Program-made: the position numbers and the translations under genes | The notes under the pieces: model-generated | What the model saw: only the letters and a program-made list of their open reading frames with translations | Told to the model about the DNA's origin: nothing | Databases searched by the model: none | In this document: positions 13,151 through 23,738 of the stretch, piece after piece | Numbering within the stretch: the first letter of the stretch is position 1 | Layout of the letters: each line of letters begins with the position of its first letter | Origin: Mercurialis annua | Taxonomy: Eukaryota; Streptophyta; Magnoliopsida; Malpighiales; Euphorbiaceae | Assembly: GCF_937616625.2 (NCBI RefSeq) | Contig: NC_065571.1 | Span: 24,440,201-24,504,200 of the forward strand | Direction of reading: 5' to 3' | Length of the DNA: 64,000 nt

Positions 13151-15845
13151 CTAGGGGAAACGTTTGGATATGTTTCGTAACCTTTGTAAACGTTTGTTTT
13201 AAATCGCTAAAAAGGTGAAACGTTTGGCTTTGTTCCGTAATGTTTGAAAACGTTTGGGTTTGTTTCGTAACGTTTATAAATGTTTGGCTCAAATCGATAA
13301 AAAGGTGAAACGTTTGGATTTGTTTCATAACGTTTCTAAACGATTGGCTTTGTTTCGTAACGTCTGTAGACGTTTGGGTTAAATATCTAAAAATGTGAAA
13401 CGTTTGGATTTGTTTCGTAACATTTGTAAACGTTTGGCTTAAATCGCTAAAAAGGTGAAACGTTTGGATTTGTTTCGTAACGTTTTTAAATGTTTGGCTC
13501 AAATCGCTAAAAAGGTGAAACATTTGGATCTGTTTCATAATGTTTCTAAACGATTGGCTTTGTTTCGTAACGTTTGTAAACGTTTGGGTTAAATATCTAA
13601 AAATGTTAAACGTTTGGTTTGTTTCGTAACATTTGTAAACGTTTGAATTAAATGGCTAAAAATGTGAAACGTTTGGATTTGTTTTTTAACACTTTTAAAC
13701 GTTTGGTTTTTTTTGTAATGTTTATAACTGTTTGCTTTTGTTTCGTAACGTTTGGTTTTGTTTCGTAATATTTGTAAAATGTTTGGCTTAGTTTTGTAAT
13801 GTTTGTAAACGTTTGGTTTAAATTGCTAAAAAGGTGACACGCTTTGATTTGTCTCAAAACTTTTGTAAACGTTTGGCTTAAATTGCAAAAAATGTGAAAC
13901 GTTTGGATTTGTTTCGTAACGTTTTAAATATTTGGTTTAAATTGCTAAAGAGGTGAAAAACATAATTTTGTTTTGTAACGTTTGTTAACATTTGGCTTAA
14001 ATCGCTAAAAAGGTGAAACGTTTGGATTTGTTTCGTAACGTTTGTAAATGTTTGATTTAAATCGCTAAAAAGGTCAAACGTTTGGATTTGTTTCTTAATG
14101 TTTGTAAATGTTTGATTTAAATCGCTAAAAAGGTCAAACGTTTGGATTTGTTTCTTAATGTTTGTAAACGTTTGTCTTAAATTGCTAAAAAGGTGAAACA
14201 CTTGGATTCGTTTCGTAACGTTTGAAACGTTTGGCTTAAATCGCTAAAAAGGTGAAACACTTGGATTTGTTTCATAACGTTTGTAAACATTTGGCTTAAA
14301 TTTCTAAAAAGGTGAAACGCTTGGATTTGTTTCGTAACGTTTGTAAACGTTTGGCTTAAATTGCTAAAAGTGTGAAACGCTTGGATTTATTTCTTAACGT
14401 TTGTAAACGTTTGGTTTGTATTGCTAAAAAGGTTAAACGCTTATATTTGTTTCGTAACATTTCAAAACATTGGGCATTAATTGCTAAAAAGGAGAAACAC
14501 TTGGATTTGTTTCGCAACGTTTGTAAACGTTTGGCTTAAATTGCTAAAAAGGTAAAACGCTTGGTATTGTTTCGTAATTTTTGTAAAGGTTTGGATTTGT
14601 TTCGTAACGTTTTAAACGTTTTGTTTTGTTTCGTACCGTTTGTAAACGTTTGGCTTTTATCGCTAAAAAGGGGAAACATTCGTATTTGTTTCTTAACATT
14701 TCTAAATGTTTGGCTTAAATTGCTAAAAAGGTGAAATGTTTGGCTTTGTGAACGTTTGGCTTAAATTGCTAAAAATGTGAAACATTTGGATTTGTTTCAT
14801 AACGTTTAAAACGTTTGGTTTTGTTTCGTAATGTTTGTAAACGTTTGGATTAAAATTCAAAAAATGTGAAACGTTTGGATTTGTTTAGTAACGTTTTAAA
14901 CGTTTGGTTTTGTTTTGCAACATTTATAAACATTTCGTTTTGTTTTGTAACGTTTATAAACGTTTGGCTTTATTTCGTAACGTTTGTAAACTTTTGATTT
15001 AAATCGCTAAAAAGGTGAAACGTTTTGTTTTGTTTCGTAACGTTTGTAAAACTTTCGGCTTTGTTTCGTAACGTTTGTAAACGTTTGGCTTAAATTGCTA
15101 AAAAGGTGAAACGCTTGGATTTGTTTCGTAATGTTTGTAAACGTTTGGCTTAAATCGCTAAAAATGTGAAATGTTTAGATTTGTTTTTTAACTTTTGTGA
15201 ACGTTTGGTTGAAGTCGATAAAAAGGGGAAACTTTTGGATTTTTTTCGTAAAGTTTTAAACGTTTGGTTTTAATTGCTAAAAAGGTAAAACATTCTGTTT
15301 TGTTTCGTAACGTTTGTAAACGTTTCCTTTAATCGCTAAAAAGGTAAAACGTTTGGTTTTGTTTCATAAATTTTGTAAACATTTAACTTAAATCGCTAAA
15401 AAGGTGAAAAACTTGGATTTGTTTCGTAAAGTTTGTAAATGTTTGGCTTAAATTGCTAAAAAGGTGAAACGCTTGGATTTGTTTTGTAACGTTTGTAAAA
15501 ATTTGGCTTAAATCACTAAAAAGGTGAAACGTTTGGATTTATTTCGTAATGTTTGTAAACGTTTGGCTTAAATTGCTAAAAAGGTGAAACGCTTGGATAT
15601 ATTTCGTAACGTTTGTAAACGTTTGGATTAAATTGCTAAAAAGGTTAAACGTTTGTCTTAAATCGCAAAAAAGGGGAAATGTTTAGATTTGTTTCGTAAA
15701 GTTTGTAAACGTTTTCCTTAAATTGCTAAAAAGGTGAAACAGTTGGATTTGTTTCATAACGTTTGTAAACGTTTGACTTAAATTGCTAAAAAGGTGAAAC
15801 GCTTGGATTAGTTTCGTAACATTTGTAAACGTTTGGTTTAAATAC
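13151..15845. repeat. Satellite higher-order segment Z1 (2,695 bp)
   Basis: Z-type segment, shorter at its start than Z2 and Z3. From about 13.3 kb to the end of Q1 it is collinear with 26.9-32.4 kb at an offset near 13,588 bp. It contains an exact one-monomer duplication at 14041-14160. Confidence 0.7.
14041..14160. repeat. Exact duplication of one 60-bp monomer
   Basis: 14041-14100 and 14101-14160 are identical over all 60 bases, including the uncommon variants TTTGATTTAAATCG and TTTCTTAATG. The related segments at 24.8 kb and 27.7 kb carry this monomer once, so the duplication is local and recent. Confidence 0.95.
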
Positions 15846-17394
15846 CTAGGGGAAACGTTTGGATATGTTTCGTAACCTTTATAAACGTTTGGCTTAAATC
15901 GCTAAAAAGGTGAAACGTTTGGCTTTGTTCCGTAAAGTTTGAAAACGTTTGGCTTAAATCGCTAAAAATGTGAAATGTTTGGATTTGTTTCGTAACATTT
16001 TAAATGTTTGGTTTTATTTCGTAACGTTTATAAATGTTTGGCTTATATCGCTAAAAAGGTAAAACGTTTCGATTTGTTTCGAACATTTGTAAATGTTTTG
16101 CTTGAATCGCTAAAAAGGTGAAACGTTTGGATTTGTTTCGTAACGTTTGTAAATGTTTGGCTCAAATCGCTAAAAAGGTGAAATGTTTGGATTTGTTTCA
16201 TAACGTTTCTAAACGATTGGCTTTGTTTCGTAACGTCTGTAAACGTTTGGCTGAAATTGCTAAAAAGGTGAAATGTTTGCCTTTGTTCGTAATGTTTGTG
16301 AACGTTTGGCTTAATTTGCTAAAAATGTGAAACATTTGGATTTGTTTCATATCATTTTAAACGTTTGGTTTTGTTTCATAATGTTTGTAAACGTTTGGAT
16401 TAAAATTCTAAAAATGTGAAACGGTTGGATTTGTTTAGTAACGTTTTAAACGTTTGGTTTTATTTTGTAACGTTTATAAACATTTGGTTATGTTTTGTAA
16501 CGTTTATAAACTTTTGGCTTTGTTTCGTAACGTTTGTAAACGTTTGATTTAAATCACTAAAAAAGTGAAACGCTTGGTTTTGTTTCGTAACGTTTGTAAA
16601 ACTTTCGGCTTTATTTCATAACGTTTGTAAACGTTTGGCTTAAATTACTAAAAAGGTGAAACGATTGGATTTGTTTCGTAAGGTTTGTAAACGTTTGGCT
16701 TAAATTGCTAAAAATGTGAAATGTTTAGATTTGTTTTGTAACGTTTGTAGACATTTGGCTGAAGTCGATAAATAGGGGAACCGTTTGGATTTGTTCCGTA
16801 ACGTTTTAAACATTTTGTTTTAATTGCTAAAAAGTTAAAACGTTTTGTTTTGTTTCGTAACGTTTGTAAACGTTTCCTTTTATTGCTAAAAAGGTAAAAC
16901 GTTTGGTTTTGTTTCATAAATTTTATAAACGTTTAACTTAAATCGCTAAAAAGATGAAAAGCTTGGATTTGTTTCGTAACGTTCGTAAACGTTTGGCTTA
17001 AATTGCTAAAAAGGTGAAACGCTTGGATTTGTTTTGTAACATTTGTAAACATTTGGCTTAAATCACTAAAAAGGTGAAACGCTTGGATTTGTTTCGTAAC
17101 GTTTGTAAACGTTTGGCTTAAATTGCTAAAAAGATGAAATGCTTGGATTTGTTTCGTAACGTTAGTAAACGTTTTGATTAAATTGCTAAAAAAGTTAAAC
17201 TTTTGTCTTAAATCGCAAAAAAGGGGAAACGTTTGGATTTATTTCGTAACATTTTAAACGTTTGGCTTAAATCCCTTAAAAGGTGAAACAATTGGATTTG
17301 TTTCGTAACGTTTGTAAACGTTTGGCTTAAATTGCTAAAAAGGTGAAATGCTTGGATTTGTTTCGTAACGTTTGTAAACGTTTGGCTTAAATCG
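15846..17394. repeat. Satellite higher-order segment P1 (1,549 bp)
   Basis: It runs between markers near 15847 and 17396. GAAGTCGATA at about 16760 corresponds to about 30349 in P2. P1 and P2 are nearly the same length (1,549 and 1,549 bp). Confidence 0.75.
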
Positions 17395-18853
17395 CTAGGG
17401 GAAACGTTTGGATATGTTTCGTAACCTTTGTAAACGTTTGGCTTAAATTGCTAAAAAGGGAAAACGTTTGGCTTTGTTCCGTAACGTTTGGCTTAAATCG
17501 CTAAAAATGTGAAATGTTTGGATGTGTTTCGTAACATTTTAAATGTTTGGTTTTGTTTCGTAACGTTTATAAATGTTTGGCTTATATCGCTAAAAAGGTC
17601 AAACGTTTGGATTTGTTACGTAACATTTGTAAACGTTTGGCTTAAATCGCTAAAAAGGTGAAACGTTTGGATTTGTTTCGTAACGTTTGTAAATGTTTGG
17701 CTCAAATCGCTAAAAAGGTGAAATGTTTGGATTTGTTTCATAACGTTTCTAAACGATTGGCTTTGTTCGTACCGCTTGTGAACGTTTGGCTTAAATTGCT
17801 AAAAATGTGAAACATTTGGATTTGTTTCATAACTATTTAAACGTTTGGTTTTGTTTCATAATGTTTGTAAACGTTTGGATTAAAATTCTAAAAATGTGAA
17901 ACGTTTGTATTTGTTTAGTAATGTTTTAAACGTTTGGTTTTGTTTTGTAACGTTTATAAACATTTGGTTATGTTTTGTAACGTTTATAAACTTTTGGCTT
18001 TGTTTCGTAACGTTTGTAAACGTTTGATTTAAATCGCTAAAAAGGTGAAACGCTTGGTTTTGTTTCGTAATGTTTGTAAGACTTTCGGCTTTGTTTCGTA
18101 ACGTTTGTAAACGTTTGGCTTAAATTACTAAAAAGGTGAAACGCTTGAATTTGTTTCGTAATGTTTGTAAACGTTTGGCTTAAATTGCTAAAAATGTGAA
18201 ATGTTTAGATTTGTTTTGTAACGTTTGTAAACGTTTGGCTGAAGTCGATAAAAAGGGGAACCGTTTGGATTTGTTTCGTAACGTTTTAAACATTTTGTTT
18301 TAATTGCTAAAAAGGTATAACGTTTTGTTTTGTTTCGTAACGTTTGTAAACGTTTCCTTTTATCCCTAAAAAGGTAAAACGTTTGGTTTTGTTTCTTAAA
18401 TTTTATAAACGTTTAACTTAAATCGCTAAAAAGGTGAAAAGCTTGGATTTGTTTCGGAACGTTCGTGAACGTTTGGCTTAAATTGCTAAAAATGTGAAAC
18501 GCTTGGATTTGTTTTGTAACGTTTGTAAACATTTGCTTAAATCACTAAAAAGGTGAAACGCTTGGATTTGTTTCGTAACGTTTGGCTTAAATTGCTAAAA
18601 AGATGAAATGCTTGGATTTGTTTCGTAACGTTTGTAAACGTTTTGATTAAATTGCTAAAAAGGTTAAATGTTTCTCTTAAATCGCCAAAAAGGGGAAACG
18701 TTTGGATTTGTTTCGTAACGTTTGTAAACGTTTGGCTTAAATCGCTAAAAAGGTGAAACAATTGGATTTGTTTCGTAACATTTGTAAACGTTTGGCTTAA
18801 ATTGCTAAAAAGGTGAAACGCTTGGATTTGTTTCGTAACGTTTGTAAACGTTT
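17395..18853. repeat. Satellite higher-order segment Q1, interrupted by solo LTR
   Basis: Q-type segment cut by the solo LTR at 18854 and resuming at 21755. Without the LTR and one copy of the 123-bp flanking duplication it would be 1,471 bp, matching Q0 (1,470) and Q2 (1,481). Confidence 0.75.
18731..18853. repeat. 123-bp direct repeat flanking the solo LTR, left copy
   Basis: These 123 bases (two monomers plus TTT) are identical to 21755-21877 on the other side of the LTR. Q0 and Q2 have this stretch once, so the duplication belongs to this insertion site. Confidence 0.9.
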
Positions 18854-19448
18854 TGTCACGACCCATTTTCATGAATCGCGATCGGCGCTAGGGTATGGGT
18901 AATGTAGTACCAAAACCCGAAGCTAGCCTTTCAATTAACAAATAAACACAATAACCTGCAGAAAACCAATGCTCGGGGGCAACCGAGACTTCAGCCTAAA
19001 TCTAGCAGTTATAAATATCAACAGTTAATATAACATGCTTATCCAATTCCGAGTCTAAAAATAAGCATAACATAAATAATCCGATATAATTACAAAACAT
19101 GCCAGAACAATATAACTAGTCAGACCAATCCAACAAACAACTGTAATAATAATAAAGACTCCTAGTCAACTACTGCGGTCTAAGAATAAAATAGTTTAAC
19201 AGTTTATCAAAATAAATGGAACCTCCGAGGAAAAGTAAATGCGGAGATCACCAGACTCTCTCAGATCATAACCCTGGGAAAAATTGGGAAAACAACGGGG
19301 TCAGATATACTGAGATGAGTTCATACCACTATTTACATTTATTAAGTGGAAAACCTTTAAAACGTTTAAAACATTTAATAACGATATTACAGATAATAGT
19401 TGGAACCCTAATCCACAATTCTAAATAATAATCATAATCCAATAGGTC

Positions 19449-19570
19449 TGGTCCCGAGAGCTGAGCTACACCGAGTTACCACTGACCACACTTATACCAG
19501 AGTCCCGAGAGCTGAGCTACACCGAGTTACTCTACCTGGTCCCGAGAGCTATGCTCACACCGAGTTACCA
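19449..19570 (-). repeat. Tandem motif in solo LTR (3 copies)
   Basis: GTCCCGAGAGCT recurs at 19451, 19502 and 19539, each followed by a form of CACCGAGTTAC. In LTR orientation the array follows the conserved GCACCGGTA. The active LTR has a different 32-bp repeat at the same place (41759-41864). Confidence 0.85.
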
Positions 19571-21380
19571 CATTTCCATATATACCTTACCCAGATCAAT
19601 ACCGGTGCGCACGCAGTCCTAATGATGCCCATTAGGTAGCACGTTCCAACTAAGAGCCATAATATAAAACAGTTCGAAATATACGTACAGTATATATATT
19701 TAATATTAAAATAACAATTTACTTAATAAAGCGGTAAATAGTAAATATAAACTCACTGCTTGCTAATTCACGTGAAATACCGGCAAGCAACTAACTCTGA
19801 TTCGCCTCTGAAGCACGAACAGTAGACGAGTCTAGACAATAAAATAATTATTAAAATCAGACCCTAACTCTAGAGAGTACTAGACACCACATATGACTAG
19901 CACAATTAACACGTAGTAATAAACAATCCAAAGTAACACAAATATATCAAAAAGGTAATAAAGCCCAATTAATATAAGTCTATTGAGTTCTCGCTTATAA
20001 TTCAATTTATAAATATTATTTAATAACTTTAAATAATAAATAATTTCCAAACAGTGGGTTAGCCGAGTTATCATAAACTACCAAGCTAACCTCACTTGTC
20101 GGGCGACCCAAGTCTAACCCGACTCAAAACGTTTATCAAATATAAACCCGAGTTTATATTTATAAAATAATTCCATAAAATAATAAACCATTTTAAAAGC
20201 GGAACTCAATAACTTCAATTCAAAGTAACCCAAGTTACAACCCCAAAAACTTACATTTTAAGTTAATAAAAGTTTAGGGACTAAATCGTACTTTAACCAA
20301 TTAGGGGCTAAACTGTACTTTTGCCAAATAGGGACTAAATTGTACTTTAGTCAATTTGATATCCGAAATCAATTTAATTGCTTTTGTTTATAATTAAAAC
20401 CAACTATAAAGTTATCAACCAAAAATCCACTTAATTAAGTTATAAAATAAGTTCAGGGGCTAAATTGTAATTTAACCAAATTTTGACAAAACGACATTTG
20501 TAGGCAAATATAATTACCCGAGTAATTATATAAACTTAATTAATAAATAACTATCGTTTACAACATAAGAGTTTTAATTCAAAACGAAATCCAATTTTAC
20601 TAGGTAAAGTTAAACTTCAAGGATTTATTTGATTTAGTCAAAATAATTTAATGGCCACAATGGCATTTTAGCCATCTCCTTCAGTTTAAACCCAGGTGAT
20701 ACCCGCCTATGCCTTAATCATCATTCTCTTAAATTTCCAATTACAGAAACATAATTCCCAAAACCAACAAACACAACACCAATCTTCTTTAACAAATCTT
20801 AATTAAGCTAGAAGAACATCATTCATGAATTAACCAAAATCCTAATCATATACTAAAAACTCAATCACAGTGGCACTAAAGCAAGGAACGGGAAGAACAA
20901 CGACGAGCCGTACAATGAGCAACACATCGAAATAACTCACTCAACAAAGCCGTTAACCCATTGAACAAATATGTTACGTAATCAATCATGAAGAATCAAG
21001 CCAAAGAAAAGAAACCCAATCGGCAGAAACTTAACCAGAAATTAAGAACATATATAAATACTCAAAGCGGTTAACCGTACGGCGATTAAAACGAGCTTAA
21101 TTTACGTACCGTTCGATGAAAACGAGATAGGGAATCGTAGGTACGTGAGTCTAGAATCTCTAGGATCAAACGGTTCTGATTTTCATCATCAAACGAGGGA
21201 GAACGATAAGAATTACGTAAAGCCGTTTCAAAACAAAATCTGAAAATCAAAGGATTTATGAACACTTACTGAACAGCAACTTTGGAAGACGATTACGGCT
21301 ACGTTTCTCAGCGAAAGAACAAACGAAAAACGTCTAGGGCTACCTTGCAGCGTGATCTAGGTTTTCTGTTTAGAAGTCGC

Positions 21381-21390
21381 TTTTAAATAA
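21381..21390 (-). promoter_or_regulatory. Possible TATA box of solo LTR
   Basis: The minus strand reads TTATTTAAAAGCGACTTC. It aligns in position with CTATAAATAGACCCCTTAAG of the active LTR, where AAGCGAC also follows. The match to a TATA consensus is weak and probably decayed. Confidence 0.4.
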
Positions 21391-21455
21391 CGAGTGGAAG
21401 CGGGCCGTAAACGAGGTCGAAAAGGGCCAAACGAATGGGTCCAAGGGCTGATGTG

Positions 21456-21575
21456 ATTCCCGAACGGGAATGGCCTTTCAGGCCATGATTCCCGTTCGGG
21501 AATGCCTGGTCTAGAACGAGACCAGGCCCAAAAAAAGAGATTCCCGTTCGGGAATTCCAATTCCCGAACGGGAAT
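21456..21575 (-). repeat. Array of four 16-bp palindromes in solo LTR U3
   Basis: ATTCCCGAACGGGAAT or ATTCCCGTTCGGGAAT occurs at 21456, 21488, 21540 and 21560. Two further inverted repeats lie between them: TGGCC/GGCCA around 21471-21485 and CCTGGTCT/AGACCAGG around 21505-21527. In LTR orientation the array sits about 65-195 bp upstream of the possible TATA box. Confidence 0.9.
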
Positions 21576-21754
21576 GAATGAATTCTATTTTTTTTTATTT
21601 TTGATTTAAATATATAATTGGTTAAACCAATAAATCACACCCAAACCAAACAACTCGAACCAAGCCACTAATATCGAGATCACTTCAAAACGACCGGGAA
21701 AAATGTCGGAATTTAAATGTAAAAAAAAAATGTAAAATTTTACGGGATATTACA

Positions 21755-21877
21755 TTTGGCTTAAATCGCTAAAAAGGTGAAACAATTGGATTTGTTTCGT
21801 AACATTTGTAAACGTTTGGCTTAAATTGCTAAAAAGGTGAAACGCTTGGATTTGTTTCGTAACGTTTGTAAACGTTT
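21755..21877. repeat. 123-bp direct repeat flanking the solo LTR, right copy
   Basis: Identical to 18731-18853. The segment then continues into the CTAGGGG marker near 21890, as in the uninterrupted Q segments. Confidence 0.9.
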
Positions 21878-21889
21878 GGCTTAAATCGC

Positions 21890-23738
21890 TAGGGGAAACG
21901 TTTGGATATGTTTCGTAACCTTTGTAAACGTTTGGCTTAAATTGCTAAAAAGGGGAAACGTTTGGCTTTGTTCCGTAACGTTTGGCTTAAATCGCTAAAA
22001 ATGTGAAATGTTTGGATTTGTTTCGTAACATTTTAAATGTTTGGTTTTGTTTCGTAACGTTTGTAAACGTTTGGATTAAACCGCTAAAAAGGAGAAACGT
22101 CTGGATTTGTTTGGTAACATTTGTAAATGTTTGTCTTAAATCGCTAAAAAGGTGAAACGTTTGTTTTTGTTTCGTAACGTTTGTAAATGTTTGGCTCAAA
22201 TCGCTAAAAAGGTGAAACTTTGGATTCTTATCATAACGTTTTAAACGATTGGCTTTGTTTCGTAACGTCTGTAAATGTTTGGCTTAAATATGTAAAAATG
22301 TGAAATGTTTGGATTTGTTTCGTAACATTTGTAAACGTTTGGCTTAAATCGCTAAAAAGGTGAAACGTTTGGATTTGTTTCGTAACATTTTTAAATGTTT
22401 GGCTCAAATCGCTAAAAAGTTGAAACATTTGGATCTGTTTCATAATGTTTCTAAACGATTCGCTTTGTTTCGTAAACGTTTGGGTTAAATATCTAAAAAT
22501 GTTAAACGTTTGGTTTTGTTTCGTAACGTTTGTAAACGTTTTGCTTAATTCGCTAAAAAGGTAAAACGTTTGGTTTTGTTTCGTAACATTTGTAAATGTT
22601 TGGCTTAAATGGCTAAAAATGTGAAACGTTTCGATTTGTTTCTTAACGTTTTAAACATTTGGTTTTGTTTTGTAACGTTTATAACCGTTTGCTTTTGTTT
22701 CGTAACGTTTATAAACGTTTGGTTTTGTTTCGTAACGTTTGTAAAACGTTTGGCTTTGTTTTGTAACGTTTGTAAACGTTTGCTTTAAATTGCTAAAAAG
22801 GTGACACGCTTTGATTTGTCTCAAAACTTTTGTAAACGTTTGGGTTTGTTTCGTAACGCTTTAAACATTTGGTTTAAATTGCTAAAGAAGTGAAACGGGT
22901 GATTTTGTTTTGTAACGTTTGGCTTAAATCGCTAAAAAGGTGAAACGTTTGGATTTGTTTTGTAAAGTTTGTAAATCTTTGATTTAAATCGCTAAAAAGG
23001 TCAAATGTTTGGATTTGTTTCGTAACGTTTGTAAACGTTTGGCTTAAATTGCTAAAAAGGTGAAACACTTGGATTTGTTTCGTAACGTTTGAAACGTTTG
23101 CCTTAAATCGCTAAAAAGGTGAAACGCTTGGATTTGTTTCGTAACGTTTGTAAACGTTTGGCTTAAATTGCTAAAAAGGTGAAACGCTTGGATTTGTTTC
23201 GTAACGTTTTTAAACGTTTGGCTTAAATCGCTAAAAAGGTGACACGTTTGGATTTGTTTTTTAACGTTTGTAAACGTTTGTCTTAAATCGCTAAAAAGGT
23301 GAAACGTTTGTTTTTGTTTCGTAACGTTTGTAAACGTTTGGCTTAAATCGCTAAAAATGTGAAACGTTTGGATTCTTTTCGTAACGTTTTAAACGTTTGG
23401 TTTTGTTTCGTAACGTTTGTAAACGTTTGGCTTAAATCGCTAAAAAGGTGAAACGTTTGGCTTTGTTTCGTAACGTTTGTAAACATTTGGCTTAAATCGA
23501 TAAAAATGTGAAACAATTGGATTTGTTTCGTAACGTTTTAAACGTTTTGTTTTATTTCAAAAACGTTTGTAAACGTTTGGCTTAAATCGTTAAAAAGGTG
23601 AAACGTTTGGTTTTGTTTCGTAACATTTCAAACATTTGGTTTTGTTTCGTAACGTTTATAAACGTTTGGCTTAAATCGCTAAAAAGGTGAAACGCTTGGA
23701 TTTGTTTCGTAACGTTTGTAAACGTTTGGCATAAATCG
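21890..23738. repeat. Satellite higher-order segment Y2 (1,849 bp)
   Basis: Collinear with Y1 at an offset near 10,572 bp and with Y3 at about the same offset again. The first offset includes the solo LTR; the second includes an extra Z segment instead. Confidence 0.75.

Larger units (their letters stand above)
1..18853. repeat. Satellite array, block I (60-bp monomer)
   Basis: Continuous tandem array; 2455-2514 is a representative 60-bp monomer. Each monomer holds three AACGTT cores (two as AAACGTTT), then GCTTAAATCGC and an A-run (CTAAAAAGG). GC is about 35%, with about twice as many G as C on the plus strand. Shorter variants occur in which two AACGTTTT modules abut. Common variants change AACGTT to AACATT or AATGTT, and TTTCGTAAC to TTTCATAAC or TTTTGTAAC. 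No unique sequence interrupts the block. Long open frames inside it arise because 60 is a multiple of 3. I do not recognise a named satellite family. A pericentromeric or other heterochromatic location is an inference from array size and retroelement content. Confidence 0.97.
18854..21754 (-). mobile_element. Solo LTR of a Ty3/gypsy element (2,901 bp)
   Basis: It begins TGTCACGACC and ends GGGATATTACA. On the minus strand it therefore reads TGTAATATCCC ... GTCGTGACA, matching the ends of the Tekay-like LTR at 39408-42424. Further homology by eye: the stretch around 19285-19325 is the reverse complement of the active LTR around 41955-41990; the GTGCACCGGTA region is shared (19600 and 41746); and both share the segment near the LTR 3' end with GTTGCCCCCGAGCA. 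There is no internal region, PBS or PPT, and no gag or pol on either side, so it is a solo LTR. Flanks are CGTTT on the left and TTTGG on the right, not a 5-bp TSD; instead 123 bp of satellite is duplicated. It contains short tandem motifs at 19449-19570 and 21456-21575. Confidence 0.9.

Noticed and set aside
1810..18872. Many minus-strand open frames of 60-150 codons with F/Q/T/N-rich 20-residue repeats (also across 21987-39240 and 50903-54605)
   Set aside because: They follow from a 60-bp monomer without a stop in that frame. They start and stop at random variants, have no domain, and recur wherever the satellite does.
21456..21575. ATTCCCGAACGGGAAT as heat-shock elements
   Set aside because: The GAA/TTC modules are not spaced as in a standard heat-shock element. 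I keep it as a palindrome array of unknown function.
18854..21754. Complete small retrotransposon rather than solo LTR
   Set aside because: No internal direct repeat, PBS or PPT; both ends match the ends of a single LTR.
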